A stretch of 64,000 bases of DNA, taken from Agarilytica sp045430285. GTDB taxonomy: Bacteria > Pseudomonadota > Gammaproteobacteria > Pseudomonadales > Cellvibrionaceae. The notes beneath the pieces were generated by a model. The model was not told the origin of the DNA, ran no database searches, and was given only the letters and a program-made list of their open reading frames with translations. Below are positions 8,754 to 18,183 of the stretch, one piece after another (position 1 is the first letter of the stretch; the number at the start of each line of letters is the position of its first letter). The stretch spans positions 1,178,001-1,242,000 of the forward strand of contig JAILXV010000001.1 in assembly GCA_045430285.1 (NCBI GenBank), given 5' to 3'. The position numbers and the translations under genes are program-made.

Positions 8754-9815
8754 CTATACATTCTCCGCAAATAGCGTTCGTGCTTTATCTAAATCTGCCG
8801 GCGTTCCGATATCACTCCAGTACTCATGAACAGGGAAAACGGAAACAGCTCGCTTCTGTTCAAGGCAGGAATCAATCAAATCGGTCATATTGTAAGGCTC
8901 ACCCACTGGAATTAAATCAAGCGCTTCGGGCGACACGGCATACATACCTGCGTTGCAAAGAAAATGCTGCGAAGGTTTCTCGACGAGACCGGTGACGCTT
9001 GGGCCATCATTCTTAATAACACCAAACGGAATATTCACATGATAATCAATTGCCGCAACGGTCACGACCGCGTTTTGCGAACAATGAAAGTCATTTAAAT
9101 TGCCAAAATCTGAGGTTGTTAAGATATCGCCATTCATAACGACGATTGGCGCATCAGGGCGTTCAGGCAACAAGGATAATGCACCTCCCGTACCCAGTTT
9201 TTCCTGCTCTCTCAAGTAACGAATATCTAGACCTAGCTTAGATCCGTCACCGAAATATTCTTCGATCACATGGCTCAAGTAGTTTACCGACAAGTATATG
9301 CGGGTAACTCCGGCTTTGGCGAGTCGTTGAATCTGACGCTCCAATAAGGGTACACCGCCAATTTCAACCATCGGCTTTGGTATGTTTTCCGTTATTGGTC
9401 GCAATCGCATGCCCTCTCCACCCGCCATAATAACGGCAAAGGCAAAGTTCGCCTCGGTGGCAGGCTCTTTCTCGTTAGAGAGGTCGGTCAAATGCACTAA
9501 CTTTGAAAAGTTACCCGTCGCGTCAACTAGGGGGACGGCCATGATATTCCCACGACGCATTACTCCTAGAAGGTAGCTGTCTGAGCTGCCCACTGGTGCG
9601 GTCAACGGCGTAGCATTCATAACCTCAGCAACAGGTGTATCGAGAGTGCCTCCGGATAGCAAACTACGTCTTACATCACCATCGGTTACGGTGCCTTTAA
9701 GAAGACCGTCTTCCGACACGACAACCGCAATTCGACGTCGGCTAGCTTCAATAGCTCTAACCGCCTCGACAACAGGGTCGCTCGTAATTAGCGGCTTTTC
9801 TATCATCGAAACCAT
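8754..9815 (-). CDS. ptmE: CBS-domain sugar-1-phosphate guanylyltransferase, PtmE type
   Basis: The 353-residue protein has two parts. Residues 1-120 form a CBS pair (D-G-D-V-R-R-S-L-L and related motifs). Residues ~127-350 form a nucleotidyltransferase with M-A-G-G-E-G-M-R-L-R-P and P-K-P-M-V-E-I-G. In Campylobacter, PtmE makes GDP-glucosamine for the legionaminic route, and neighbours legG and legB support the same role. The gene overlaps legG by 13 bases; a second ATG at 9806 overlaps the legG stop as ATGA and is an equally good start. The CBS module may sense nucleotides, but no ligand can be assigned. Confidence 0.8.
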   Translation of the reverse strand: MVSMIEKPLITSDPVVEAVRAIEASRRRIAVVVSEDGLLKGTVTDGDVRRSLLSGGTLDTPVAEVMNATPLTAPVGSSDSYLLGVMRRGNIMAVPLVDATGNFSKLVHLTDLSNEKEPATEANFAFAVIMAGGEGMRLRPITENIPKPMVEIGGVPLLERQIQRLAKAGVTRIYLSVNYLSHVIEEYFGDGSKLGLDIRYLREQEKLGTGGALSLLPERPDAPIVVMNGDILTTSDFGNLNDFHCSQNAVVTVAAIDYHVNIPFGVIKNDGPSVTGLVEKPSQHFLCNAGMYAVSPEALDLIPVGEPYNMTDLIDSCLEQKRAVSVFPVHEYWSDIGTPADLDKARTLFAENV

Positions 9816-11023
9816 CCGTCTTTTGCCTCACCCTTAAGCGTCATACGCTTACGAATTAGGTCTTGACCAATTTCAACTTCGGCTAATACTTTGGCAACTT
9901 TTGGACCGGCATCGCCTAACCAATAGGGGTTTTCGGAGGTGCGACAAAGTGTTCTAAATTCTTCATCTGACAAGCAGCGTGTAACGGCTTCGCAAATAGC
10001 TTCTTGGTCGTAACCAGCATCCAGTACGTTCTCGCCACGAAGGCGCCCGGATTGACGAGAGCCGATATTAACGGTTGGGCAGCTAAATGCTGGTGTCTCT
10101 TTTAAACCTGAAGATGAATTACCCACACAAGCAACTTTCATTAAGTGATCATTTGCTAAGGCTAAAACCCCATGATAAAGGTAGCGTCCAAGTGAACGAT
10201 GTACTTGTGTATTAGGAATTTTTCGTGCAGCGAATTTATCCAACTGCTCAATAATTTGTCTGCCGCCAGCGTCATTATTTGGGTAGGTCAAGATAACTTG
10301 TACACCATCAGCGGCGAGCTGCTCAATCGCTTGAAGCGTTGGTTCTATCTGTTGAACGGACTGGTCAAACTCAGTGGTTACAGAATGCTGAGTAAACAAT
10401 ACCACTGGACGTTCAAGGTCGATGCCTAGCTGATTGACAATTTCATTGGGTTTGGCGTAACAACCTTCTGATATCAGGTCAATGGCCGGAAAACCAACCG
10501 TATGCACACGCCAAGCCTCTTCGCCCATAGCAAGAATACGATTACTTGCCTGCTGGTTTGTAGTGAAGTGTAAGTGCGCCAATTTGGTCATCGCGTGACG
10601 TACCGAATCATCAAGTGCGCCGCCTTCAGTAAGGTCACCACCTTCAATGTGGGCAGTTGGAATATTCATTTGAGTTGCTGCGACTACCGCTGCCAAACCC
10701 TCAAATCTATCCGCGTAAACCACCATCAAGTCTGGTTTAAGTTCCTCGAGCGCTTCGCTGATTTCTAATATGCCAGAACCAATGGCGCGAACGGTTGCGT
10801 ACAAAGAGCCAGCGTCCATTTCTATTTTTATTTCAGACGTAATTTTAAAGCCATCATCGCTGATTTCACCCAGGGTACGCCCAAAGTTTGCGTCCAGATG
10901 AGCTCCCGACACGAGCAATTGGTATTCCAGATCAGGGTGTTTATCTACGGCTCTTAATATTGGAAATTGAAGACCGTACTCTGCTCGGTTACCGGTAAAA
11001 ATGGCAATAGTTCGCTTTCTCAT
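9803..11023 (-). CDS. legG: Hydrolysing UDP/GDP-GlcNAc-type 2-epimerase, NeuC/LegG family
   Basis: The product has 406 residues and the family opening T-G-N-R-A-E-Y-G at 10-17, a conserved G-D-x-T-E-G-G loop (near residue 128), and G-N-S-S-S-G-L-K-E-T near 300. These enzymes invert C2 of the amino sugar and release the nucleotide to give the free manno-configured hexosamine that LegI condenses with phosphoenolpyruvate. The start ATG has AAGGT ten bases upstream. The sequence cannot separate use of UDP-diNAcBac, GDP-diNAcBac or another 6-deoxy substrate. Confidence 0.85.
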   Translation of the reverse strand: MRKRTIAIFTGNRAEYGLQFPILRAVDKHPDLEYQLLVSGAHLDANFGRTLGEISDDGFKITSEIKIEMDAGSLYATVRAIGSGILEISEALEELKPDLMVVYADRFEGLAAVVAATQMNIPTAHIEGGDLTEGGALDDSVRHAMTKLAHLHFTTNQQASNRILAMGEEAWRVHTVGFPAIDLISEGCYAKPNEIVNQLGIDLERPVVLFTQHSVTTEFDQSVQQIEPTLQAIEQLAADGVQVILTYPNNDAGGRQIIEQLDKFAARKIPNTQVHRSLGRYLYHGVLALANDHLMKVACVGNSSSGLKETPAFSCPTVNIGSRQSGRLRGENVLDAGYDQEAICEAVTRCLSDEEFRTLCRTSENPYWLGDAGPKVAKVLAEVEIGQDLIRKRMTLKGEAKDGWFR

Positions 11024-11056
11024 GTAATTACATACCTTAATTTATCAAATATTATT

Positions 11057-11881
11057 TTAACTATTAACTAGAGTCTCTAGACCGTCTGATAGAGCCACTT
11101 GCGGCTGCCATTCAAACTCTTTTGTCGTCTCGGATATATCAACGACCAAGTGTGACACGCTCTCGGTGTCATCAGCCGGCAGCTTAGAGACAATGGTTCT
11201 ACTTTTTTGCTTTGCCGATACTAATATGAGCTCCGCGAGTTCGTGAATTGACACCCCGACACCCGTTCCCAGATTAAATATTCCCGACGATTTACTCAGC
11301 GCCATTTTAACCAATGCATCCGCCGCATCTCCTACCCAAAGGAAGTCACGAATTGGCTTCAAATTATGTAAAGACATTGGAGCATCCGCGGATAGCTGAT
11401 TTAGCGCGGCACTTAATACGTTTTGCTGGGACATACCACGGCCGTATAAATTAGCCAACCGTACAGCGATGCCACCTTGCTCTAAAACGGCTTGCTCTGA
11501 TTTATACTTAACAGATGTATAAACGTCGCTTACCTTAATCTCATCACTTACCTTTGAGAGAGATATATTTTGATCTCCGTACAGGACTGACGACGACGAA
11601 TATACAACTTGGCCGAAGCCTTTATCTAACAAGGCTTTTAAATTTTTACTTACTTCACGCTCATACTCAGCACCCTGACTATTAACCCAGCCTCTGTCGT
11701 TGGCTTCGCCTAGGTGGATGAGAACATCTCCACTGGGAGCGTCTGCATATGAGGGAACATGAAACAATCCGGGAGCATGACCGCGACTTACGCCGACCAC
11801 CTCAACGTCATGCTGCTTCAAACGGGCTAATACGTACTGCCCTAAAAACCCGGAAGCGCCAGTAACAATTATTTTTATCAA
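11057..11881 (-). CDS. Extended SDR reductase/epimerase of the nonulosonate block
   Basis: The 274-residue protein has an N-terminal T-G-A-S-G-F-L-G nucleotide site and an intact Y-T-S-V-K (Y-x3-K) active site near residue 140. S-S-S-S-V-L-Y-G supplies the catalytic serine and R-D-F-L-W-V is the family's mid-motif. It resembles dTDP-4-dehydrorhamnose reductase-like and 4-keto-sugar reductase proteins. It shares a four-base ATGA overlap with legF, so it belongs to the same translational unit. A 4-keto reductase acting on the LegB product is one possibility; an epimerase is the alternative. Confidence 0.7.
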   Translation of the reverse strand: MIKIIVTGASGFLGQYVLARLKQHDVEVVGVSRGHAPGLFHVPSYADAPSGDVLIHLGEANDRGWVNSQGAEYEREVSKNLKALLDKGFGQVVYSSSSVLYGDQNISLSKVSDEIKVSDVYTSVKYKSEQAVLEQGGIAVRLANLYGRGMSQQNVLSAALNQLSADAPMSLHNLKPIRDFLWVGDAADALVKMALSKSSGIFNLGTGVGVSIHELAELILVSAKQKSRTIVSKLPADDTESVSHLVVDISETTKEFEWQPQVALSDGLETLVNS

Positions 11882-12615
11882 TAGGTGGTATCCGCGGCAG
11901 CATCGAACCGTCGTTTCAAAAGATACTCAATCATCAAAAAATCAAGCTCAGAGTCGATATCGAGCGCCTTCTCTTCTGGCAACTCGTAACCTTCAGCGTG
12001 CCCTTCAAGTAAATGGTTTGCACGCTTTAAGTAGGCAGGATCTAAAACATATACACCGGCAACATGCTCGAACACCGGAGGCGCCTTTTGCCTGGATAAT
12101 ACTGTTTGTTCTTTTGACTTAGACATTTTCAAACGTCCAGCCGAATCCGGTTCAACCAAGTTGAAATACGGGTTTCTCCTAGCGTTTGACACAGTAAATA
12201 CTGCATCAACAGGTACGCCGGCTTGTTTTTTCTCAAGAAAAAGTGCAATCGTGTTCGAAATGTCACTCGTCTCTATCAATGGATTGGTGCAATCAATATC
12301 AACGTAGAGATCATATGACCGGGACTCCATCTCTTCGCAGGTCGCTAACGCATGCTGCCAAACTTGAAATTTACCTGAAGTAGAATCAGCTAATTCTGGG
12401 GGACGCATAAAAAGCACTTGCGCTCCAGCTGCCGTCGCTTCATCAGCAATCGCTTGAGAATCGGTACTGATTAATACCCGGTCTATTTCTGGAGCACGCA
12501 AAGCAGTCTCAACAGCGCGGGCGATAACAGGCCTGCCTAGCAAGGGGCGAATATTCTTACCTGGAACGCCCTGGCTTCCACCGCGTGCGGAAATAACACA
12601 TAGCACTGAAGTCAT
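11878..12615 (-). CDS. legF: CMP-nonulosonate cytidylyltransferase (NeuA/LegF/PtmB family)
   Basis: The 245-residue product begins I-S-A-R-G-G-S-Q-G-V-P-G-K-N, the CTP-binding signature of acylneuraminate cytidylyltransferases, followed by I-S-T-D-S-Q-A-I-A and D-I-D-C-T-N-P. It activates the free nonulosonic acid with CTP, giving the donor for the glycosyltransferase. The length matches the single-domain LegF/PtmB branch rather than longer NeuA fusions. It lies between the SDR gene (ATGA overlap) and the methyltransferase-like gene (two-base gap). Confidence 0.85.
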   Translation of the reverse strand: MTSVLCVISARGGSQGVPGKNIRPLLGRPVIARAVETALRAPEIDRVLISTDSQAIADEATAAGAQVLFMRPPELADSTSGKFQVWQHALATCEEMESRSYDLYVDIDCTNPLIETSDISNTIALFLEKKQAGVPVDAVFTVSNARRNPYFNLVEPDSAGRLKMSKSKEQTVLSRQKAPPVFEHVAGVYVLDPAYLKRANHLLEGHAEGYELPEEKALDIDSELDFLMIEYLLKRRFDAAADTTY

Positions 12616-12617
12616 GT

Positions 12618-13400
12618 CTATCCCCTACTTAAAGGAGACAAGCCGAGTACGGTACGACCGAACAATTTGAAACTTTTTAGGAAGTTTGTCGACGAAAGGT
12701 CACGCGAAAGCTCGCCAAGATCTTTTTTGGTGCAAGAAGAAACGAATCCCAAGCCCTTAATTGGAGAGTATTTGACCTTCTTGACCCCGAGTACCTGTTG
12801 CAAGACAAACACCGTGCTCACTCGTTTATCGATAATTGCAGAAACGGGTTTATTCGAGTTCATAACCGCGTATATATAATCGAAATCAAAGGTCGGTACG
12901 CCGTCAAGTGGCGAACTGTATTTCGGACCATCTACGAACACGAAATCGTAATCTCGCTTTGGGATATCCCTATAACGCACTCCACGAAATAGCGATATAT
13001 AATCATCAACGGTGTCACTTAAACAAAAATCAACGTAAGGGTGATACTCAGTCGCTAACAGATTACGGGACATCTCCATCCACTCGCCGATTTCCTCCAT
13101 TGAGGTCACACGGCCCTTAACACCGGTTTCTTGCTCGTTTTCCATCATTGCATGAGCAATAATAAGCGTTGTAACGCCGGTACCGCACTCTAAGACTTCA
13201 GTGGGCTTGTCTCTACGGATGGCTTTGTAAAGCTCGTAATAATCAATATAACTACAGCCTGTAGATTTAGTTTTACTATGATAAGTCTCCAGCGCGCTCC
13301 ACATAGACGTCTTTCTAGCGAGCGCTTTACGGCTTTTCCACTGCTCTATTTTTCTAAACAAAACTTCGGTTCGATCAAGGATATAGCTGAATGTATTCAA
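12618..13400 (-). CDS. Methyltransferase-fold protein of unknown specificity
   Basis: The 260-residue protein shows a weak Rossmann-type SAM site (V-L-E-C-G-T-G-V-T-T near residue 70) and an acidic strand end (T-S-M-E-E). Y-D-F-V-F-V-D-G-P matches strand four to five of class I methyltransferases. The start is TTG, with AAGGG nine bases upstream. It lies between legI and legF, so it may modify the nonulosonic acid or a glycan end. Similar proteins are common in O-antigen loci without a defined reaction. The methyltransferase call is from fold motifs only. Confidence 0.55.
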   Translation of the reverse strand: MNTFSYILDRTEVLFRKIEQWKSRKALARKTSMWSALETYHSKTKSTGCSYIDYYELYKAIRRDKPTEVLECGTGVTTLIIAHAMMENEQETGVKGRVTSMEEIGEWMEMSRNLLATEYHPYVDFCLSDTVDDYISLFRGVRYRDIPKRDYDFVFVDGPKYSSPLDGVPTFDFDYIYAVMNSNKPVSAIIDKRVSTVFVLQQVLGVKKVKYSPIKGLGFVSSCTKKDLGELSRDLSSTNFLKSFKLFGRTVLGLSPLSRG

Positions 13401-13450
13401 TTTGAGGCCCTTTTAAAGACAAAATAAAACGTCATTATAGAATGTATAAA

Positions 13451-14491
13451 TTATACTATGACTTGGCTTTTCTTAATTTGAAAACCACTAGCGATCTGAA
13501 CGCTTGCTTCTTTACCTTTCAAACCCTCGTAATCGTTCACGTTAAAATCACCCCCGCCAGGACGCTTCACCCAAATATTTTCTTCTGTGAGCTTCTCCCC
13601 TGGCGCTATATCTTTGATCGCCACCACGGACGCAAAAGCGAAAGCAATAGTCGGCTCTTCCGCAGCAACAGGGCCTTTGTCCCCACCACTAGCCGCAAAG
13701 ATTGTATTAGCTCCGTCAATCAAATCAGACAAAGCACTAGGATCCATAGAGCAAACGATATCCGGCCCTTCCCTTTCCATAGTATCCGTATAATGACGCT
13801 CCAATATAGATGCTCCTAAAGCCACTGCGCCTAAACAGGCATAGTTAGAAACGGTATGATCCGACAGACCAATTACCGCATCAGGAAAGGCTTCACGTAA
13901 TTTGGTCATCGCACCTAAACGAACAAGTTCGGGCGGCGTTGGGTATACATTCGTACAGTGCAAAAGAGCAAACGGCACATTTGCAGCTCTCAAAATATCA
14001 ACTGACGGACGAACCGTTTCGATAGTATTCATCCCAGTACTAATAATAATTGGCTTACCCATTTTGGCTACGTGCCTGATTAAAGGGTAATTATTACACT
14101 CTCCTGAGCCTATTTTTATAGCATCTATATCAAAACGCTTTAATCGTTCGGCTGCTGCCCGCGAGAATGGCGTACTTATAAAAGTTGCGTTACGTCCCTT
14201 AATATGACGCATTAACTTCAGCTCATCATCCTCCGATAAAGCACACTGCTCCATAATGTCATATATCGACATATCGGCATTAGCAGGAATGACAGATTTA
14301 GCTTCCTTCGACATTTCATCTTCAATCACATGAGTTTGGTGTTTTATAATCTCTGCCCCAGCATCTATGGCTGTATCTGCAATATGGATAGCCAAATCTA
14401 ACGAGCCTCCATGATTAATTCCAATCTCCGCAATAACAATAGGTGGATGCGCATCACCGATCAATCTATTTCCAATTTTTAACTCAGGCAC
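13451..14491 (-). CDS. legI: Nonulosonate synthase (NeuB/LegI family)
   Basis: The 346-residue enzyme has I-A-E-I-G-I-N-H-G-G at the start of a TIM barrel and K-H-Q-T-H near residue 50. K-I-G-S-G-E and S-T-G-M lie in the middle, and an antifreeze-like SAF domain spans roughly residues 285-346 (E-E-N-I-W-V-K-R-P-G-G-G). It condenses the manno-hexosamine with phosphoenolpyruvate to give the nine-carbon acid. The start is GTG, with GGAG seven bases upstream. Sequence alone does not separate sialic from legionaminic synthases, but the neighbours legG, ptmE and legB favour a 6-deoxy hexose precursor. Confidence 0.85.
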   Translation of the reverse strand: MPELKIGNRLIGDAHPPIVIAEIGINHGGSLDLAIHIADTAIDAGAEIIKHQTHVIEDEMSKEAKSVIPANADMSIYDIMEQCALSEDDELKLMRHIKGRNATFISTPFSRAAAERLKRFDIDAIKIGSGECNNYPLIRHVAKMGKPIIISTGMNTIETVRPSVDILRAANVPFALLHCTNVYPTPPELVRLGAMTKLREAFPDAVIGLSDHTVSNYACLGAVALGASILERHYTDTMEREGPDIVCSMDPSALSDLIDGANTIFAASGGDKGPVAAEEPTIAFAFASVVAIKDIAPGEKLTEENIWVKRPGGGDFNVNDYEGLKGKEASVQIASGFQIKKSQVIV

Positions 14492-14531
14492 TATCTACTC
14501 CAAAACATAAATTAAGCGGCTACAGAATCGA

Positions 14532-15539
14532 TCATTGATCAATTCCAAGTTTTCTTTGTTCAGCAATAAGAATTTTGCCAATGTGAATTACAAATATCAA
14601 AAAAAGCCCAAAAAAGAAACCCACCCCAGTACCAACGATACAAATACTTGACCGGCTCGGCTTCAGTTTTCTTTCAGGCACAACTGCTCCATCAATAACA
14701 AAGAATACGTAGTCGTCCCTAATCTCTGCCAACATCATTTTTTTTGTTTGATCTTCGATCAACTGAAAAAACACGTTATGCATTTCAGCAATATTTGTTT
14801 TTTTCAGCTCTCGATTTAAATAGGCGATGCTTTTACTTGCCTCATTAACATCCTTTGTTCGCATAACATCGTTTATTTCTATAACGATCCAATCAACCCA
14901 CTGCTTTGCAATCTCCGGAGAATAGTGCTCCACCTCAATTGTAACAAGTGACGTTTTTTTATTTTGTTTAACATTTACCAGACTCAAGAATCGCTCGTAT
15001 GCCTGCTGATCACTTGGTTTTGTGACCCATCTGTCGCTAACCTGATCGTAAGTCTCGCTATTTATTAGGGGTTTTCCATCTTTCCACCCTACGACAGCCA
15101 TAAGCGGAACAAGCATGTCATATTTGCTAATCAGCTTTTCGGCAAACCTACGAGTCTTAATAACCTCAATAGCAATTGCTACACTCCCTGTACCTCCTGA
15201 TGACAAACTTACTCCCGCCAAGGAAGCTAGCCCGCCCAACTGCCCCGACAGGCCCGATGACCCACCAGACTCTTCAGATGGAGCCAATAATGCGGAAGAA
15301 GCGTAAACGTTACGCTGAGAAAGAGCATAACCAAGCGAACCAATCGCAAAAATAATCGTAAAAAGAAAAACCACCCACTTACCTTGCCAAAATATTGAAA
15401 GGATGTCGCTGAGACCAACTTCGTCGCTCTCAGGAGCGCTCTTGCGAGAAGACGGGATGGAAAGAAGAGAATCCACTCTACCTTCTATAGTAGTAAGTCG
15501 TTCATTGATAGCCGCACTATCTGGAGTCATAGGGTACAT
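14532..15539 (-). CDS. wzz: Wzz-type chain length determinant
   Basis: The 335-residue protein has the Wzz (PCP) layout: a cytoplasmic N-terminus of ~55 residues, a first membrane segment near 55-72, and a large periplasmic part. A glycine/serine-rich loop lies near 88-115 with coiled regions behind it. A second membrane segment is near 300-322, with P-E-R-K-L-K-P-S-R-S just before it. Wzz sets the number of repeat units added by the polymerase. A wzz gene close to ihfB is the arrangement of the Pseudomonas O-antigen locus. No tyrosine-kinase domain is attached. Confidence 0.85.
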   Translation of the reverse strand: MYPMTPDSAAINERLTTIEGRVDSLLSIPSSRKSAPESDEVGLSDILSIFWQGKWVVFLFTIIFAIGSLGYALSQRNVYASSALLAPSEESGGSSGLSGQLGGLASLAGVSLSSGGTGSVAIAIEVIKTRRFAEKLISKYDMLVPLMAVVGWKDGKPLINSETYDQVSDRWVTKPSDQQAYERFLSLVNVKQNKKTSLVTIEVEHYSPEIAKQWVDWIVIEINDVMRTKDVNEASKSIAYLNRELKKTNIAEMHNVFFQLIEDQTKKMMLAEIRDDYVFFVIDGAVVPERKLKPSRSSICIVGTGVGFFFGLFLIFVIHIGKILIAEQRKLGIDQ

Positions 15540-15588
15540 TCTTATCTTTGAAAAATTTGGAACTCAAATATTTGTTATTGTAATCTCA

Positions 15589-16881
15589 TTAAAGCCTCAT
15601 AACTGACAAATCGTCATTGAGCACATTTTTTAAGTCATAAATAACACATTCATTTTTACAGATTTTTTTAAATTCAGCAGTTGAAAACATCTTAAATTCT
15701 TCATGAGCAACCGCTACAATTACAGCATCATATTTCCCTTCTGCAAGCTCATCCACAGGAGAAATATCACACTCTTTTTTTATCTGCTCAACTTTAACCC
15801 AAGGATCATAGACATCCACACAAACCCCATACTGAGTCAGCTCCTGACGGACATTAATAATCTTGCTATTACGAATATCCGGACAATTTTCTTTGAAAGT
15901 AAAGCCCATAATTAAAACATTGGCCCCACCAACTTGAATTTTTTGTTGCGACATTTTTTTAATCAAGCTGGTAGCTACATACTGACCCATGCTGTCATTC
16001 AAACGGCGGCCTGCAAGTATAATCTCAGGATGATAGCCAATGGATTGAGCCTTGTGCGTGAGATAATAAGGATCGACACCAATACAATGCCCACCAACCA
16101 GCCCCGGACGAAAGGGCAAAAAATTCCATTTACTTCCTGCGGCATCAAGCACGGCTCGCGTATCTATACCCATTTTATTAAAAATAATTGCCAATTCATT
16201 TATTAGCGCAATATTTAAATCTCGCTGGGTATTTTCAATGACTTTCGCTGCTTCAGCTACCTTTATGCTTTCTGCTTTATGGGTTCCAGCGATGACAATT
16301 TCGTTATAGAGTTTATCCACAAGTTCGGCCACATCCTTAGTGGAACCAGACGTCACCTTTTTAATATTAGTAACGCGGTGCTCTTTATCACCTGGATTTA
16401 TCCGTTCTGGGCTATACCCACAAAAAAAATCCTCATTGAACTTAAGACCAGACAATTTCTCTAAAACGGGCACGCAGTCTTCTTCAGTTGCCCCTGGGTA
16501 TACTGTTGACTCATATATCACAATATCTCCCTTTTTTAGTAATCGAGCAACAGCTTCGCTAGCACCAATTAATGGCGTTAAGTCCGGGCGTTTGTGATCG
16601 TCAATGGGAGTAGGCACTGTAACAATGAAACAATTACAAGCGTTCAAGTCTTGAATTTCAGAAGTAAATATTAGATTCTTCGCCGCTTCTAATTCTTCCG
16701 CGTTGGCTTCTAAAGTACTGTCAACGCCTTCTTTAAGCTCCGCAATTCTAGTTACATTGATATCATAACCTACTACTGACCGAAGACGGCCGAACTCCAC
16801 AGCCAGAGGCAAACCTACATAGCCCAACCCAATTATCGCAAGCTTTAAATCTTTAAGCTTGATTAATTTATCACTAAACAT
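15589..16881 (-). CDS. UDP-N-acetylhexosamine/UDP-hexose 6-dehydrogenase (TviB/WbpO-like)
   Basis: The 430-residue enzyme has G-L-G-Y-V-G-L-P at 18-25, V-P-T-P at 89-92 and the catalytic cysteine C266 in G-G-H-C-I-G-V-D-P-Y-Y-L. Two-step oxidation of a UDP-sugar to the uronic acid is the family reaction. The G-Y-S-P-E-R-I-N-P-G-D motif and overall length fit the TviB/WbpO group that acts on UDP-GlcNAc or UDP-GalNAc. Its ATG lies eight bases inside the upstream epimerase gene, so translation is probably coupled. Glucose versus N-acetylhexosamine specificity is not proven. Confidence 0.85.
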   Translation of the reverse strand: MFSDKLIKLKDLKLAIIGLGYVGLPLAVEFGRLRSVVGYDINVTRIAELKEGVDSTLEANAEELEAAKNLIFTSEIQDLNACNCFIVTVPTPIDDHKRPDLTPLIGASEAVARLLKKGDIVIYESTVYPGATEEDCVPVLEKLSGLKFNEDFFCGYSPERINPGDKEHRVTNIKKVTSGSTKDVAELVDKLYNEIVIAGTHKAESIKVAEAAKVIENTQRDLNIALINELAIIFNKMGIDTRAVLDAAGSKWNFLPFRPGLVGGHCIGVDPYYLTHKAQSIGYHPEIILAGRRLNDSMGQYVATSLIKKMSQQKIQVGGANVLIMGFTFKENCPDIRNSKIINVRQELTQYGVCVDVYDPWVKVEQIKKECDISPVDELAEGKYDAVIVAVAHEEFKMFSTAEFKKICKNECVIYDLKNVLNDDLSVMRL

Positions 16882-17881
16882 TGTAGTACTCTCTATACCA
16901 TTTCACGAATCGGCTGATTCCCTCTTCAACCGTTGTCGAAGGTTTGTAATCAAATTGCGAAATCAACTCATCTACATTCGCAAAAGTATCAGGGACATCG
17001 CCTGGCTGCAGGGGTAATAATTCTTTTACAACTTTTTTGCCCAATGCATTTTCGATTGCACCAATATAATCCAAAAGCTCTACTGGTCGGTTACTCCCAA
17101 TGTTAAAAACTCTCCAGGGAGCCATGCTAGTACCCGGATCGGGGTTAGCACCATCCCACTCTGGGTTTGACTGTGCCGGCTTACTCAGAACTCGAACAAC
17201 GCCTTCAACAATATCATCAATATAAGTAAAGTCTCGCCGATGCTTACCATAATTAAATACTTCTATCGGGTCGCCAGCTAATATCGCTTTTGTGAATTTA
17301 AATAAAGCCATGTCTGGACGGCCCCATGGACCGTAAACAGTAAAAAAGCGAAGACCACTTGTTGGCAACTTGTATAAATGGCTATAAGTGTGAGCCATAA
17401 GCTCATTTGACTTTTTACTTGCGGCGTAGAGACTTAGTGCATGATCCACACTTTGATGCACTGAAAATGGCATACTAGTGTTTGCGCCGTACACACTGGA
17501 GCTACTCGCATAAACTAAATGCTCTACATTATTATGCCTACATCCTTCAAGGATGTGTGCAAAACCAACAACATTGCTGTTTATATAAGCCAGAGGATTT
17601 TCGATGGAATAGCGAACTCCAGCTTGAGCAGCGAGATTCACAACTCGTTGTGGCTTATGGTCTGAAAAACACTTGGCTATCGCAGCGCTATCTGCCAAAT
17701 CAATTCTTTGGTGAATATATCTTTCATTGTTAGCAAATCGAGCTAAACGTGCTTCTTTTATTTTTGGATCATAATAATCGTTGTGATTATCTATACCAAT
17801 AACAGTATCACCGCGCTCAAGGAGACGAAGCGTCAGTGCGGACCCAATAAAACCGGCTGAGCCGGTAACAAGTATTTTCAT
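16874..17881 (-). CDS. UDP-uronate 4-epimerase (GAE-like extended SDR)
   Basis: The 335-residue product starts M-K-I-L-V-T-G-S-A-G-F-I-G and has I-D-N-H-N-D-Y-Y-D-P, the marker of bacterial UDP-glucuronate 4-epimerases, with S-L-Y-A-A-S-K as active site. I use the ATG at 17881 with GGA about ten bases upstream; a TTG seven codons earlier is weaker. Paired with the dehydrogenase downstream, it would supply a UDP-galacturonic-type sugar for the repeat unit. It is the first gene of the run towards wzx, so a promoter should lie in 17882-18183. Confidence 0.8.
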   Translation of the reverse strand: MKILVTGSAGFIGSALTLRLLERGDTVIGIDNHNDYYDPKIKEARLARFANNERYIHQRIDLADSAAIAKCFSDHKPQRVVNLAAQAGVRYSIENPLAYINSNVVGFAHILEGCRHNNVEHLVYASSSSVYGANTSMPFSVHQSVDHALSLYAASKKSNELMAHTYSHLYKLPTSGLRFFTVYGPWGRPDMALFKFTKAILAGDPIEVFNYGKHRRDFTYIDDIVEGVVRVLSKPAQSNPEWDGANPDPGTSMAPWRVFNIGSNRPVELLDYIGAIENALGKKVVKELLPLQPGDVPDTFANVDELISQFDYKPSTTVEEGISRFVKWYREYYNV

Positions 17882-18183
17882 ATTAGAGCATTCCAAATAC
17901 AAACAAAAAGCCAGGCCAATAGTTTTTTGCCCCGGACCAACAGATAATCACTTTCTAACTAAACACTTTTTCTAATCAATAAGTTTATTACAAGGAAGTA
18001 ACAGTATTACATTACCCACCATAAAAAATAAAATACTCCTAATTGCTGATGTAAACGTATTGGATGGCACCACCACTACTAGAAAACGCCACCAATTCTT
18101 TGGCGAGCGAGCCGACTTATACGGCGGCAGTTTTGAGCTCTATCGCTCCAGGTTCGCGATCTCGGTTGGCATAAATACAGAAC
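17882..18183. other. Non-coding gap between the epimerase and the EPS regulator
   Basis: About 300 AT-rich bases separate two minus-strand genes. I could not find a convincing promoter, a JUMPstart/ops element or a terminator here. A plus-strand frame of some 70 codons ends at 18193 but has no start codon and no recognisable product. Confidence 0.4.
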
